From assembly GCA_021202925.1 (NCBI GenBank), contig JAJQCD010000014.1:150159-214158 (forward strand): DNA of 64,000 nucleotides. Reading direction: 5' to 3'. Shown here one piece after another: positions 49,288 to 58,529 of this stretch. The notes under the pieces were generated by a model. That model saw only the letters and a program-made list of their open reading frames with translations. It searched no databases and had not been told where the DNA came from. Within the stretch, counting starts at the first letter, position 1, and the number at the start of each line of letters is the position of its first letter. Source of the stretch: Clostridiales bacterium. Lineage in GTDB: Bacteria > Bacillota > Clostridia > Lachnospirales > Lachnospiraceae. Made by a program: the position numbers and the translations under genes.

Positions 49288-50228
49288 GGCTCCATTCCTC
49301 CCAGACGTATCCTCGGATCCAACAGCCGGTAGGAAAGATCGGCAAGCAGATTGACCACGACATAGATCATCGCCATCCACATCACATACGCCTGAATCAT
49401 CGGATAATCCCGCATATTTATCGCGTCGACTGCCAGCTTTCCCACCCCATCCCAGAGAAAAATCGACTCCACAATGGCCGTACCGCCCAGCAAACTGCCG
49501 ATGGATAACGTAAGGAGCGTAACGATCGTCACCATCGATGCCCGCAGAACGCTCTTTATCAACGTCACAGAAAACCGTACGCCTCTCGCTTTTGCCCCCG
49601 CCACATACTCCTTACTCAGTTCGTCCAGCACCGTTGCTCTTACCTGCCGCAAATACTTCGCGGACATGGCAATCGCCAGAGTCAGCGCCGGCATCGCCAC
49701 ACTCCTCCCATTGACGCCGTTCGAAATCACTGGGAGCACATGCAAACGGATCGCCAGAACATACATCAGCAGCAACGCCACAAAAAAGTTTGGCATGCTG
49801 TTCCCGAGAAAGCTGCAAAAGCGGATCAGGTAATCCATAAACCGGTTCTGTTTCACCGCAGCCAGGATTCCCAGCGGGATGGAAATCACCATCGTCAGTC
49901 CGATGGAAACCACAGCCAGCAGTAACGTCGCCGGAAGCTTTGAAAGAAACGTCGGGAGCACTGCTTTCCCGGATATATAACTGGTTCCCATGTCGCCGTG
50001 GAGAAGATTCCACAGCCATGTCAGATACTGGACCAGAAATGGCCGGTCCAGTCCCAGCTCTGCCCTGGTCTGCTCAATCATATCCCGTGAGAGCACGATT
50101 CCGGTATTTTCCATCTTCTGCAGCACCGCGTCGCTTCCCGCAATCCGCATCATGCCAAACGATAAAAAAGTAATAGCCAGGAGAATCGGAATAAGCTGCA
50201 GCAGCCGTTTACATACATACGATCGCAT
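49284..50228 (-). CDS. Dipeptide/nickel-type ABC permease (DppB/NikB)
   Basis: MRSYVCKRLLQLIPILLAITFLSFGMMRIA; VRATVLDELSKEYVAGAKARGV. Confidence 0.9.
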   Translation of the reverse strand: MRSYVCKRLLQLIPILLAITFLSFGMMRIAGSDAVLQKMENTGIVLSRDMIEQTRAELGLDRPFLVQYLTWLWNLLHGDMGTSYISGKAVLPTFLSKLPATLLLAVVSIGLTMVISIPLGILAAVKQNRFMDYLIRFCSFLGNSMPNFFVALLLMYVLAIRLHVLPVISNGVNGRSVAMPALTLAIAMSAKYLRQVRATVLDELSKEYVAGAKARGVRFSVTLIKSVLRASMVTIVTLLTLSIGSLLGGTAIVESIFLWDGVGKLAVDAINMRDYPMIQAYVMWMAMIYVVVNLLADLSYRLLDPRIRLGGMEP

Positions 50229-50238
50229 TGCGTCCCTC

Positions 50239-50955
50239 CTATGCTTTTGCCGTAATTGCAAAAACAGGTGTCGGATTGTAGAACTCATCCTTATCATGAT
50301 AAATCCGCTCCCACACTCCGGTATCCACACGGATCTTGTGAAATCCGGCATCCTTTAACAGTTCCACATCCCATTCCGGCCTCGGCTGCTGACACGGGCG
50401 CAACGCTGCCTTGATTTCCTCATATTTCTGCATCATATCTGCTCCGATTTCTTTATGAGCGTGATTGGGCGGCAGCTCAATATCGCTGTTCTCCCTGCAG
50501 TAATCTGCGTCAAAATTAATCAAAATCCCTTCCGGCTTCAACAGATCATGCCATCTATGGTATGCCTGTCTCAGATGCGGCAGTCCCCAGGTCAGATTTC
50601 GAGTGACAATCGCATCAAACGTACCGGGAGCAAACGATGGCTCCTCCGCGTCCATAACTTCAAACCGCGCAGATATTCCCATCAGCTCTGCCGTCTCCTT
50701 CGCTTCCCGTATCATCTCCTCCGTCAGATCAATTCCCGTCATTTCATGGCTGAGCTTTGCCAGCAGAAAAACAAAAAAGCCGGTCCCCGTACCGATATCC
50801 AGAATTTTTAGCCGCTTCCTTTCCGGCAAATAATTCCGAAACTCATTAAGCCATAAGAAATGCTTATCTCCTGACAACTCTCTCATCCTCTGCACACAAA
50901 AAGACGGCGTGCGTCTGGTCCAGTAATCGGTAATCTGCTTTTTAATCTCTTCCAT
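50239..50955 (-). CDS. Class I SAM-dependent methyltransferase
   Basis: LKILDIGTGTGFFVFLLAKLSHEMTGIDLTEEMIREAKE; VTRNLTWGLPHL. Confidence 0.9.
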   Translation of the reverse strand: MEEIKKQITDYWTRRTPSFCVQRMRELSGDKHFLWLNEFRNYLPERKRLKILDIGTGTGFFVFLLAKLSHEMTGIDLTEEMIREAKETAELMGISARFEVMDAEEPSFAPGTFDAIVTRNLTWGLPHLRQAYHRWHDLLKPEGILINFDADYCRENSDIELPPNHAHKEIGADMMQKYEEIKAALRPCQQPRPEWDVELLKDAGFHKIRVDTGVWERIYHDKDEFYNPTPVFAITAKA

Positions 50956-51002
50956 CCTCTTTCTCCTCATACAACAAATTCAAAAATCAAATAAAACAAA
51001 AA

Positions 51003-51049
51003 CACGAAAGTAATTCATCTCCCTTCAAAAGAGAAAAATTACCTTCGTG
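51003..51049 (-). terminator. Intrinsic terminator in leader upstream of methyltransferase/ABC operon
   Basis: CACGAAGGTAATT...AATTACTTTCGTG then TTTTTGTTTT on minus strand. Confidence 0.75.
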
Positions 51050-51289
51050 GTAATAGCAATTCGCTCATTCTTATAAATCGAAAATTCTCATAGATTCTTC
51101 TATGGAAAAGGATGCTCTTCTGAGCCAATTCACCATCTTCCTGATGGTTTCTGATCCGTCCGATGACCACATCTGCCACCCTGACCATCGATTACCAGAA
51201 TATTCATAGTTAAGATAATAGCATACCTGTCATACCATTGTCAAAATAATCTTTTGATACCTGTTTTTTCTTTCATCCTTCCGCACAAA

Positions 51290-51478
51290 TCATATCCAGT
51301 TTGCTTCCATCTCATCTTTCAATGTAACAAACATATCGTTAAACCTGCTCTTTGTCTGCTCCACAATATCCAGCGCTACAAGCCGATTATAAGTATGCGC
51401 CACATTATTTCTCGCCCGCAGAGCTGCACAAAAATTTTCATATTTTTTCATAACATAGATTGCTTTTACAGGAAACAT
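51290..51478 (-). pseudogene. C-terminal remnant of HEPN / nucleotidyltransferase substrate-binding (HI0074-like) protein
   Basis: ENFCAALRARNNVAHTYNRLVALDIVEQTKSRFNDMFVTLKDEMEANWI with RNNVAH (Rx4H) motif; N-terminal half absent. Confidence 0.5.
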
Positions 51479-51561
51479 CCGGTTGAAAACTTTTCTTGTC
51501 CAGCCGTTTTTTATACGAACAGAAAAATGTGCATTTTCATGTCTGATTTTTCAAGAAAAAC

Positions 51562-52929
51562 GTGAAATATTCGTTTTTAAAATTCAGAAAAATGTGTTAT
51601 ACTGTTATCAGTAACCTGGAAAGGCTGGTGATTTACTTGAAGCGAAATGCACTTCAGTATTTAATAAAATGGAAATCCGACGAAGATCGGAAACCGCTGG
51701 TATTAAAAGGCGCACGACAGGTCGGCAAGACATGGCTCATGAAAGAATTCGGTCAGTCTCACTATAAAAGTTATGTTTATTTTAATTTTGATGAAGAGGA
51801 TGAATTAAAATCCATATTTGAAACAAATAAAAATCCTCATCGAATCATAGAATTGCTTTCCATGATTGTCGGCCAGAAAATTCTTCCGGCTGAAACCCTG
51901 ATTATATTTGATGAAATACAGGAATGCCCGGAAGCATTAAATGCACTCAAATATTTTAAGGAAAAAGCAAACGATTATCATGTGATCGCAGCAGGCAGTC
52001 TGCTTGGTACACTGCTTGCACAGCCGAAATCTTATCCTGTTGGCATGGTGAATCTGCTGGAACTGTTCCCGCTGACGTTTGATGAGTTCCTGAAAGCAAC
52101 ATACCCGGCGCTTTACGACTATTACAACAGTATAAAAAAAGAGCAGACAATTGAGGATATTTTTCATAAACGTCTGCTGGATGCGTATCATAACTATCTC
52201 ATCATCGGCGGTATGCCTGAATGCGTGGTCTCATGGATTAAATATAAGGATCCGGCAAAAATCAGTCAGATACAACGAGAGCTTATCACGATCTATGAGA
52301 ATGACTTTTCCAAACATAATGGTAAAATTAACAGCGGCCGCATCCTCATGGTTTTCCGAAGTATTGTAACGCAACTTGCCAAACCCAATGAAAAATTCAT
52401 GTATGGTGCAGTCAGAGAAGGAGGCAGAGCGCGTGATTTTAAAGAAGCCATTGAATGGCTTGTCTCTGCCGGTATGCTGAATCGTGTCTATAATGTTTCA
52501 AAGATGGAACATCCGCTATCCGCCTTTGACAAACTGGACCAGTTCAAACTCTTTGTCTTTGATACCGGTCTTCTGAAAGCTATGGCCGGTATTGACAACA
52601 GCGCAATTCTCCTGAAATCCGATTATCAATTCAAGGGACCGCTGACCGAAAATTTCATTTTACAACAACTGCGTGGGCAGTTTGATGTTGAACCGCGTTA
52701 TTTCTCCGACAAAAACAGTGAGATTGATTTTGTACTTCAGTATGGGACAGAGATTATTCCTTTGGAAGCAAAAGGAGGAGAAGACAAATCTGCGCCATCC
52801 TTTAAAAAATATGTTGCCGACCACCAGCCCGAATACGCAATCCGTTTTTCAAAGCGTGGATATCGGAAAGATGGATTGATTACCAATCTCCCGCTATATC
52901 TTGCACGAAAAACCAAAGAACTCCTGTGA
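51562..52929 (+). CDS. AAA_14/DUF4143-type ATP-binding protein
   Basis: KPLVLKGARQVGKTWLMKEFG, LIIFDEIQECPEALNALKYF, C-terminal ENFILQQL...EIDFVLQYGTEIIPLEAKGG; exact start uncertain. Confidence 0.88.
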   Translation: MKYSFLKFRKMCYTVISNLERLVIYLKRNALQYLIKWKSDEDRKPLVLKGARQVGKTWLMKEFGQSHYKSYVYFNFDEEDELKSIFETNKNPHRIIELLSMIVGQKILPAETLIIFDEIQECPEALNALKYFKEKANDYHVIAAGSLLGTLLAQPKSYPVGMVNLLELFPLTFDEFLKATYPALYDYYNSIKKEQTIEDIFHKRLLDAYHNYLIIGGMPECVVSWIKYKDPAKISQIQRELITIYENDFSKHNGKINSGRILMVFRSIVTQLAKPNEKFMYGAVREGGRARDFKEAIEWLVSAGMLNRVYNVSKMEHPLSAFDKLDQFKLFVFDTGLLKAMAGIDNSAILLKSDYQFKGPLTENFILQQLRGQFDVEPRYFSDKNSEIDFVLQYGTEIIPLEAKGGEDKSAPSFKKYVADHQPEYAIRFSKRGYRKDGLITNLPLYLARKTKELL

Positions 52930-52953
52930 GGAAATGATACCCTGTGTACGCAA

Positions 52954-52993
52954 AAATCCCCTGCTATGAATCAATATTTGTGGCAGGGGATTT
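52954..52993 (+). terminator. Terminator after DUF4143 gene
   Basis: AAATCCCCTGC...GCAGGGGATTT. Confidence 0.7.
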
Positions 52994-53114
52994 ACTGGTT
53001 TCTAAATATTTCATCCTTGACAAGCGTCAAAAATACGTCCATAATAAAATCACATTTTAGTTTAGACGAATTTTCATCGATAATGACACTATTGTGACGA
53101 AAGGAGCACGAGTC

Positions 53115-54389
53115 ATGGCATATATTAAGCGAGCCGCTGAAGAGACTGTTATGCGTATTTCCCAAATGTTCCCTGTGTTGTTAGTAACCGGCCCCAGACA
53201 GGTCGGAAAGACAACTCTGCTGCAAAAAATCGCAGAAAATCAGCAAAATATCGGAGTGGAACGAAAATATGTAACCTTGGACGACCCTGACGTAAGATAT
53301 CTGGCCAAAACGGATCCTGCGCTATTTCTGCAAAGATATTCTCCTCCCGTACTGATTGATGAGATTCAATATGCAACGGAACTATTACCTTATATCAAAA
53401 TGAGCGTCGATCGTTCGAAAAGGAAAGGCGATTTCTGGATTACAGGGTCTCAGGTCTTTCGCCTGATGAAAAATGTAAGTGAAAGTCTCGCAGGACGGGT
53501 TGGCATTGTCAATCTGCTTGGATTGTCCGACGCAGAAATTTACGGAGAACCCAGCGAACCATTCCAGACAGACGCAGCATACCTGATGAAGCGCCTGTCG
53601 GTAAGAACACAAAGGGACTTAAACGAAATTTACGACAGAATTTTCAAGGGATCAATGCCGGAACTGCATGCAGACAAATCCATGGACTGGGAAACCTATT
53701 ACCGCTCCTATGTAGATACCTATCTGCAGCGAGATATCCGCGATCTCACACAGGTCGCTGATGAAATGCAGTTTTACAATTTTATGACAGTTGTCGCCGC
53801 TCATACCTCGAAACCTGTCATTTACGAGGAACTGGCCAGTGCCGCCGGCATTTCGGCTCCAACAGCGAAGAAATGGCTTTCTGTTTTGCTCTCTTCCCAT
53901 GTGATTGCCCTTGTACAGCCATATCATAACAACGCGCTGAAACGCATTGTCAAAATGCCCCTCCTTCATTTCCTGGATACGGGTCTGGCCGCCTACCTCT
54001 TGAGATGGGGAAATCCCGAAGCTCTGGAAAAGGGCGCAATGTCCGGTGCGTTCTTCGAAAGCTATGTGTTTTCGGAAATTTATAAAAGTTATCTGAACGC
54101 CGGGAAAGAACCGCCGGTTTTCTATTACAGAGACAAGGATAAAAGGGAGATTGACCTGCTCCTTTATCAAAACGGAACACTTTCACCAATAGAAATTAAA
54201 AAGGCCGCATCTCCAGGTAAAGCCGCCATCAAAAATTTCCGGGTTTTAACTCCCGCATCTCAGGAAGAAAACTTTGCCGGATTAGATTCCCTGAAGGTGA
54301 CGATCGGAACAGGAAGCGTCATCTGTATGACAAACAATTTGCTCCCTGTTGATGAAAACAACTGGTATGTGCCGGTCTGGCTAATTTGA
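53115..54389 (+). CDS. AAA_14/DUF4143-type ATP-binding protein
   Basis: PVLLVTGPRQVGKTTLLQKI, PPVLIDEIQYATELLPYIK, FFESYVFSEIYKSY...KREIDLLLYQNGTLSPIEIKKA. Confidence 0.9.
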   Translation: MAYIKRAAEETVMRISQMFPVLLVTGPRQVGKTTLLQKIAENQQNIGVERKYVTLDDPDVRYLAKTDPALFLQRYSPPVLIDEIQYATELLPYIKMSVDRSKRKGDFWITGSQVFRLMKNVSESLAGRVGIVNLLGLSDAEIYGEPSEPFQTDAAYLMKRLSVRTQRDLNEIYDRIFKGSMPELHADKSMDWETYYRSYVDTYLQRDIRDLTQVADEMQFYNFMTVVAAHTSKPVIYEELASAAGISAPTAKKWLSVLLSSHVIALVQPYHNNALKRIVKMPLLHFLDTGLAAYLLRWGNPEALEKGAMSGAFFESYVFSEIYKSYLNAGKEPPVFYYRDKDKREIDLLLYQNGTLSPIEIKKAASPGKAAIKNFRVLTPASQEENFAGLDSLKVTIGTGSVICMTNNLLPVDENNWYVPVWLI

Positions 54390-54591
54390 ATACAAAAAAG
54401 CTTTCTTCTTTGCTTCTCTTTAAATGATGCGCACTGACGCACGAGGAATGGCAGCTAACGCTGCCTCGCGTCAGGCGCAAAGTAAAACGACTTACGTCGT
54501 TTACTATATGTTTAATGCATCACCTGTATTTTGTCAAAGGAAAAATGTGAAATATTCATTTGAGGAAACAATATCCTACGTACGCAAAAAT

Positions 54592-54622
54592 CCCCGCCTG
54601 GTTTATTTCCAGACGGGGAAAA
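54592..54622. terminator. Hairpin/terminator-like element
   Basis: TCCCCGCCTGG-TTTATTT-CCAGACGGGGA. Confidence 0.6.
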
Positions 54623-54659
54623 GGAGATCACCCAGTCACAAACTCCTCCGGACGGCCTT

Positions 54660-56315
54660 TTATCGCCCCATCACAACCAGTTCATACGGCCTCAGCGTCA
54701 GCCTCCCGTCTATCATCTCTGGTTCCCCCTCATAATTTCCCAGAATCTTCTGATATGTCCCGTCCGGGAACTTTTCGGAAACGGTACGGACGGTACCGGA
54801 CAGATTTCCATATACCAAAAGTTTCTCCTCGCCCAGATTTCTGCGATATGCGATCACATGATCGTCCGCTTCCTCCTGGAACTGAATCGTACCCTCAGAT
54901 ATGATCTTCCTTTTCTTTCGCAGCGCAATCAGTTTCTTATAGAAAGCCAGCACAGACTCGCGATCCCCCATCTGCGACTGCACACAGATGCTCCCAGCGT
55001 TGTCAGCCATCGGAATCCACGGTTCAGCATCCGAAAATCCTCCGTTTTTTCCCTTATTCCACTGCATCGGAGTCCGGCCGTTATCTCGCGAACGCGCAGC
55101 CAGCACCTGCAACGCTTCCTCCTCTGTTTTTCCCTGTTCACAGAGAATGCGATAATAATTCAGGCTCTCCACATCCCGATATTGGTCGATTGATGCAAAA
55201 TGCGGATTTGTCATGCCGATTTCCTCACCCTGATAGACATAAGGCGTCCCACGCATCAGATGAATCATACCCGCCAGCATCATCGCCGACTGTTTCCAGT
55301 GCCTCCCCTCATCGCCAAACCGGGATACGGTACGCGGCTGATCATGATTACACAAAAAGAGCGCACTCCAGCCATTCCCTGCCTGCATTCCCTCCTGCCA
55401 TTCCCGGAATAACTCCTTTAATCTTCGATAATCCGGTTCCATCAGCTCCCATTTATTTCCATCCTTATAATCTACTTTGAGATGATGGAAATGAAAGCAC
55501 ATCGAAAGTTCCTTCTCATCTGAATTTGAATAACCAACACAGTTTTTCAGTGTCGTTGAAGACATCTCGCCGACCGTCACGCAATCTTCGATATCCGCAT
55601 CCCGTACCAGTTCCTTTAAATACGTATGCACTTTGGGGCCATCCGAATAAAATCTTCTTCCATCTCCCTCAAAATCATCCTCCCAGATCTCCGGTTTCGA
55701 AATCAGATTGACCACATCAAACCGGAACCCGCGAACGCCTTTCGCCTTCCAGAAACGCAGCACATCCTTTAATTCTTCCCTCACCCGCGGGTTTTCCCAG
55801 TTCAGATCGGCCTGCGTCACATCAAACAGATGAAGGTACCACTTGCCGAGCTCCGGCACATATTCCCAGGCAGGTCCTCCAAACTTGGACACCCAGTTTG
55901 TCGGCATTTTTTCCGGACTTCCTTCTTTGAAGATATAGTAATCCTGATACTCCTTCTCTCCCGCCAGCGCACGCTGAAACCACTCATGCGACGTCGAAGT
56001 ATGATTAAACACCATATCCAGCATGATTCCCATGCCCCGCTTTCCACTCTCGCGGATCAGTTCCTCCATATCCTCCATCGTCCCGTATCTGGGATCGATG
56101 CGGCGGTAATCCGCCACATCGTATCCATTATCATTCTGTGGAGAAATAAATACCGGTGTCAGCCACAGGTAATCTACGCCCAAATCCCTTAAATAATCCA
56201 GTCTTCCAATGATTCCCTGTAAATCTCCGATTCCGTCTCCATCGGAATCCTGAAACGATTTCGGATAGATCTGATATACCACCTTGTCTTTGAATTCTGT
56301 CATTTCAATCTCCAT
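54660..56315 (-). CDS. treC: GH13 alpha-glucosidase / trehalose-6-phosphate hydrolase
   Basis: VVYQIYPKSFQDSDGDGIGDLQGIIGRLDYL, MVFNHTSTSHEWFQ, GFRFDVVNLISK, CNHDQPRTVSRFG; next to trehalose-type PTS gene. Confidence 0.9.
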   Translation of the reverse strand: MEIEMTEFKDKVVYQIYPKSFQDSDGDGIGDLQGIIGRLDYLRDLGVDYLWLTPVFISPQNDNGYDVADYRRIDPRYGTMEDMEELIRESGKRGMGIMLDMVFNHTSTSHEWFQRALAGEKEYQDYYIFKEGSPEKMPTNWVSKFGGPAWEYVPELGKWYLHLFDVTQADLNWENPRVREELKDVLRFWKAKGVRGFRFDVVNLISKPEIWEDDFEGDGRRFYSDGPKVHTYLKELVRDADIEDCVTVGEMSSTTLKNCVGYSNSDEKELSMCFHFHHLKVDYKDGNKWELMEPDYRRLKELFREWQEGMQAGNGWSALFLCNHDQPRTVSRFGDEGRHWKQSAMMLAGMIHLMRGTPYVYQGEEIGMTNPHFASIDQYRDVESLNYYRILCEQGKTEEEALQVLAARSRDNGRTPMQWNKGKNGGFSDAEPWIPMADNAGSICVQSQMGDRESVLAFYKKLIALRKKRKIISEGTIQFQEEADDHVIAYRRNLGEEKLLVYGNLSGTVRTVSEKFPDGTYQKILGNYEGEPEMIDGRLTLRPYELVVMGR

Positions 56316-56363
56316 TTCGCCGACCTCTCATTGAGGTCACAAACAATCGCAATCGATAGCCCG

Positions 56364-58337
56364 TTACTCATCAATCACCGCAATCACGGTCTCATTTTCC
56401 ACGGCATATGCTCCGGTATGAAACTGAATTCCCGAAGCCGTTCCCATCCCTGTCACCACGCAGATTGTCACATCCGGATGTCCGGCCTTTTTTATCTTTT
56501 CCCGGTCAAAACGGATCAGCGGCGCTCCGGCCTCAACGATCTGTCCCTCTTCCACCAGATAGGAGAAACCATCTCCCTGCATATCCACCGTATCTATACC
56601 GATATGCAGGATCAGTTCCATGCCATTCTCCAGCACCAGCCCGCAGGCATGTCGGGAATCCGGCATCAGTGCGGTCACTCTGCCAGCTGCCGGTGCGCAC
56701 AGCGTCTCATTCTCCGGAATGATGGCAAGACCCTCACCCAGAACACCTTCCGAAAACACACCGTCTCCTACTTCCTTCAGCGGAATCACCTGGCCGCTCA
56801 GATAAGCCCTCAGTTCTCCTCTGTGACCCGTTTCCGCCGTCTCTGCATTTTTCTCCGTTTGTCCACCTGCATTTTCTTTGTTTCCGACTACGTCCTCTGC
56901 GATCTCTTCCATCGCACTTCCCGACACTGGCAGCCGTTTTTTCCCAACCAGCACAGTCAGAACAAAGGGAACTGCCACTGCGACAGCCATGCAGAGCGCA
57001 AAGCTCGGCATAAACCTTGGCTGAATCGACAGGATTCCCGGAAGTCCTCCCACACCGATCGCATTTGCTGTCGTACCTGTCGCTACGCAGAGCACTGCCG
57101 CACAGGCGGAACCAATCATCCCGCATACAAACGGAAAGACATACTTCAGATTAACGCCGAAGATTGCCGGTTCTGTCACACCCAGATAACAGGAAACACA
57201 GGCCGGTACATTTACTTCCTGCGCATCTGCTTCCTTCCTCTGCAGATAAATCATTCCCAGAACTGCCGAACCCTGAGCGATATTGGACAGGGCGATCATC
57301 GGCCACAGCATGGTCCCGCCGTAATCCGCAATCAGCTGCAGATCAATCGCATTGGACATGTGATGAAGACCCGTGATGACAAGCGGCGCATAAACCAGAC
57401 CGAAAATCGCGCCAAACACGACCTTAAATGTGCCTGTAATCCCGGCATACACGACTGCGGAAATCGCCGAACCGATCTTCCAGCCGATCGGACCCAGAAT
57501 GAAATGTGCCGCAATCACCGACAGCACCAGGCTGCAAAAGGGAACCACAATCATCGACACCACCTGAGGCGTGATTCTCCGGAAAAACTTTTCCAGATAT
57601 ACCAGCGTGAACGCGGCAAGGATGGTCGGCAGAACCTGCGCCTGATAGCCGATCATATTAACCTGGAAAAAACCAAAATCCCATTTGGGAATATCTGCAG
57701 CCGCCGTGGTCGCCACAGAATAGGCATTCAACAGCTGACCGGAAACCAGCGTCAGGCCAAGAACAATTCCAAGCATCTGTGTCGTTCCCATCTTTTTCGT
57801 TACGGACCAGCAGATTCCAACCGGGAGCATGTGGAAAACCGCCTCTCCAATCAGCCACAGAAAACTGTCAATCCCCGACCAGAACTGGCTGATGTCACAC
57901 AACGTTTTTGTTCCATTTTCAAAGAGGTACATGCTATCAATACAATTCCGGAATCCCAGGATCAGACCGCCCGTGATAATCGCCGGAATCAACGGTGCAA
58001 AGATTTCCGTGAGAGCCGTAATGATTCTCTGCATCACATTCTGATTCTGTTTTGCCGCCTGCTTAACCGCGTCCTTCGACACCCCTTCCAGACCGGCAAC
58101 GGCAGTAAAATCGTTATAAAAATCTGCCACAGTGTTGCCGATAATCACCTGAAACTGTCCGGACTGTGTAAAGCTGCCCTTCACGACCTTCATTGCCTCG
58201 ATCTTTTTGATGTCGGCCATGCCCGGATCGTTCAGCACAAACCGCATCCTTGTCATACAATGCGACACTGCGGCAATATTCCCCCGCCCGCCTACGAGTG
58301 CCAGAAGTTCTTTTGCATCTTCCGCATACTTTCCCAT
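56364..58337 (-). CDS. treB: PTS trehalose-type EIIBC with fused C-terminal EIIA
   Basis: IIB VSHCMTRMRFVL, IIC membrane region, C-terminal IIA 'MPDSRHACGLVLENGMELILHIGIDTVDMQGDGFSYLVEEGQIVEAGAPLIRFD'. Confidence 0.9.
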   Translation of the reverse strand: MGKYAEDAKELLALVGGRGNIAAVSHCMTRMRFVLNDPGMADIKKIEAMKVVKGSFTQSGQFQVIIGNTVADFYNDFTAVAGLEGVSKDAVKQAAKQNQNVMQRIITALTEIFAPLIPAIITGGLILGFRNCIDSMYLFENGTKTLCDISQFWSGIDSFLWLIGEAVFHMLPVGICWSVTKKMGTTQMLGIVLGLTLVSGQLLNAYSVATTAAADIPKWDFGFFQVNMIGYQAQVLPTILAAFTLVYLEKFFRRITPQVVSMIVVPFCSLVLSVIAAHFILGPIGWKIGSAISAVVYAGITGTFKVVFGAIFGLVYAPLVITGLHHMSNAIDLQLIADYGGTMLWPMIALSNIAQGSAVLGMIYLQRKEADAQEVNVPACVSCYLGVTEPAIFGVNLKYVFPFVCGMIGSACAAVLCVATGTTANAIGVGGLPGILSIQPRFMPSFALCMAVAVAVPFVLTVLVGKKRLPVSGSAMEEIAEDVVGNKENAGGQTEKNAETAETGHRGELRAYLSGQVIPLKEVGDGVFSEGVLGEGLAIIPENETLCAPAAGRVTALMPDSRHACGLVLENGMELILHIGIDTVDMQGDGFSYLVEEGQIVEAGAPLIRFDREKIKKAGHPDVTICVVTGMGTASGIQFHTGAYAVENETVIAVIDE

Positions 58338-58364
58338 AAAATTTTCTCCTTACATTGGTTTTAT

Positions 58365-58447
58365 CTTGTTTAAACAAGTTCTTGTCTATATTAGTACCAC
58401 ACTTGTTTAAACATGTCAAGTGTTTTTTCAAAATTTGTTTAAACAAG
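58365..58447. promoter_or_regulatory. Three TreR-like operator palindromes
   Basis: CTTGTTTAAACAAG (58365-58378), CTTGTTTAAACATG (58402-58415), TTTGTTTAAACAAG (58434-58447) in the treB-treR intergenic. Confidence 0.85.
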
Positions 58448-58529
58448 TTTAATCTTTTTTCTTGACACTGGTTTTATTTCCCTTATAATAATGATAACAC
58501 CATTGGAAACGACAAAAAGGACGACGGAA

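Noticed and set aside
38297-50228. Two Opp-like operons as a recent segmental duplication
   Set aside because: Gene order and proteins differ clearly (F-D-A-C-B versus F-D-A-C-B plus methyltransferase, with divergent SBPs); better explained as two paralogous transporters.
56331-58373. 680-aa plus-strand ORF
   Set aside because: Antisense shadow of the well-supported treB gene; His/Arg/Gln/Cys-rich, low-complexity translation with no family features.
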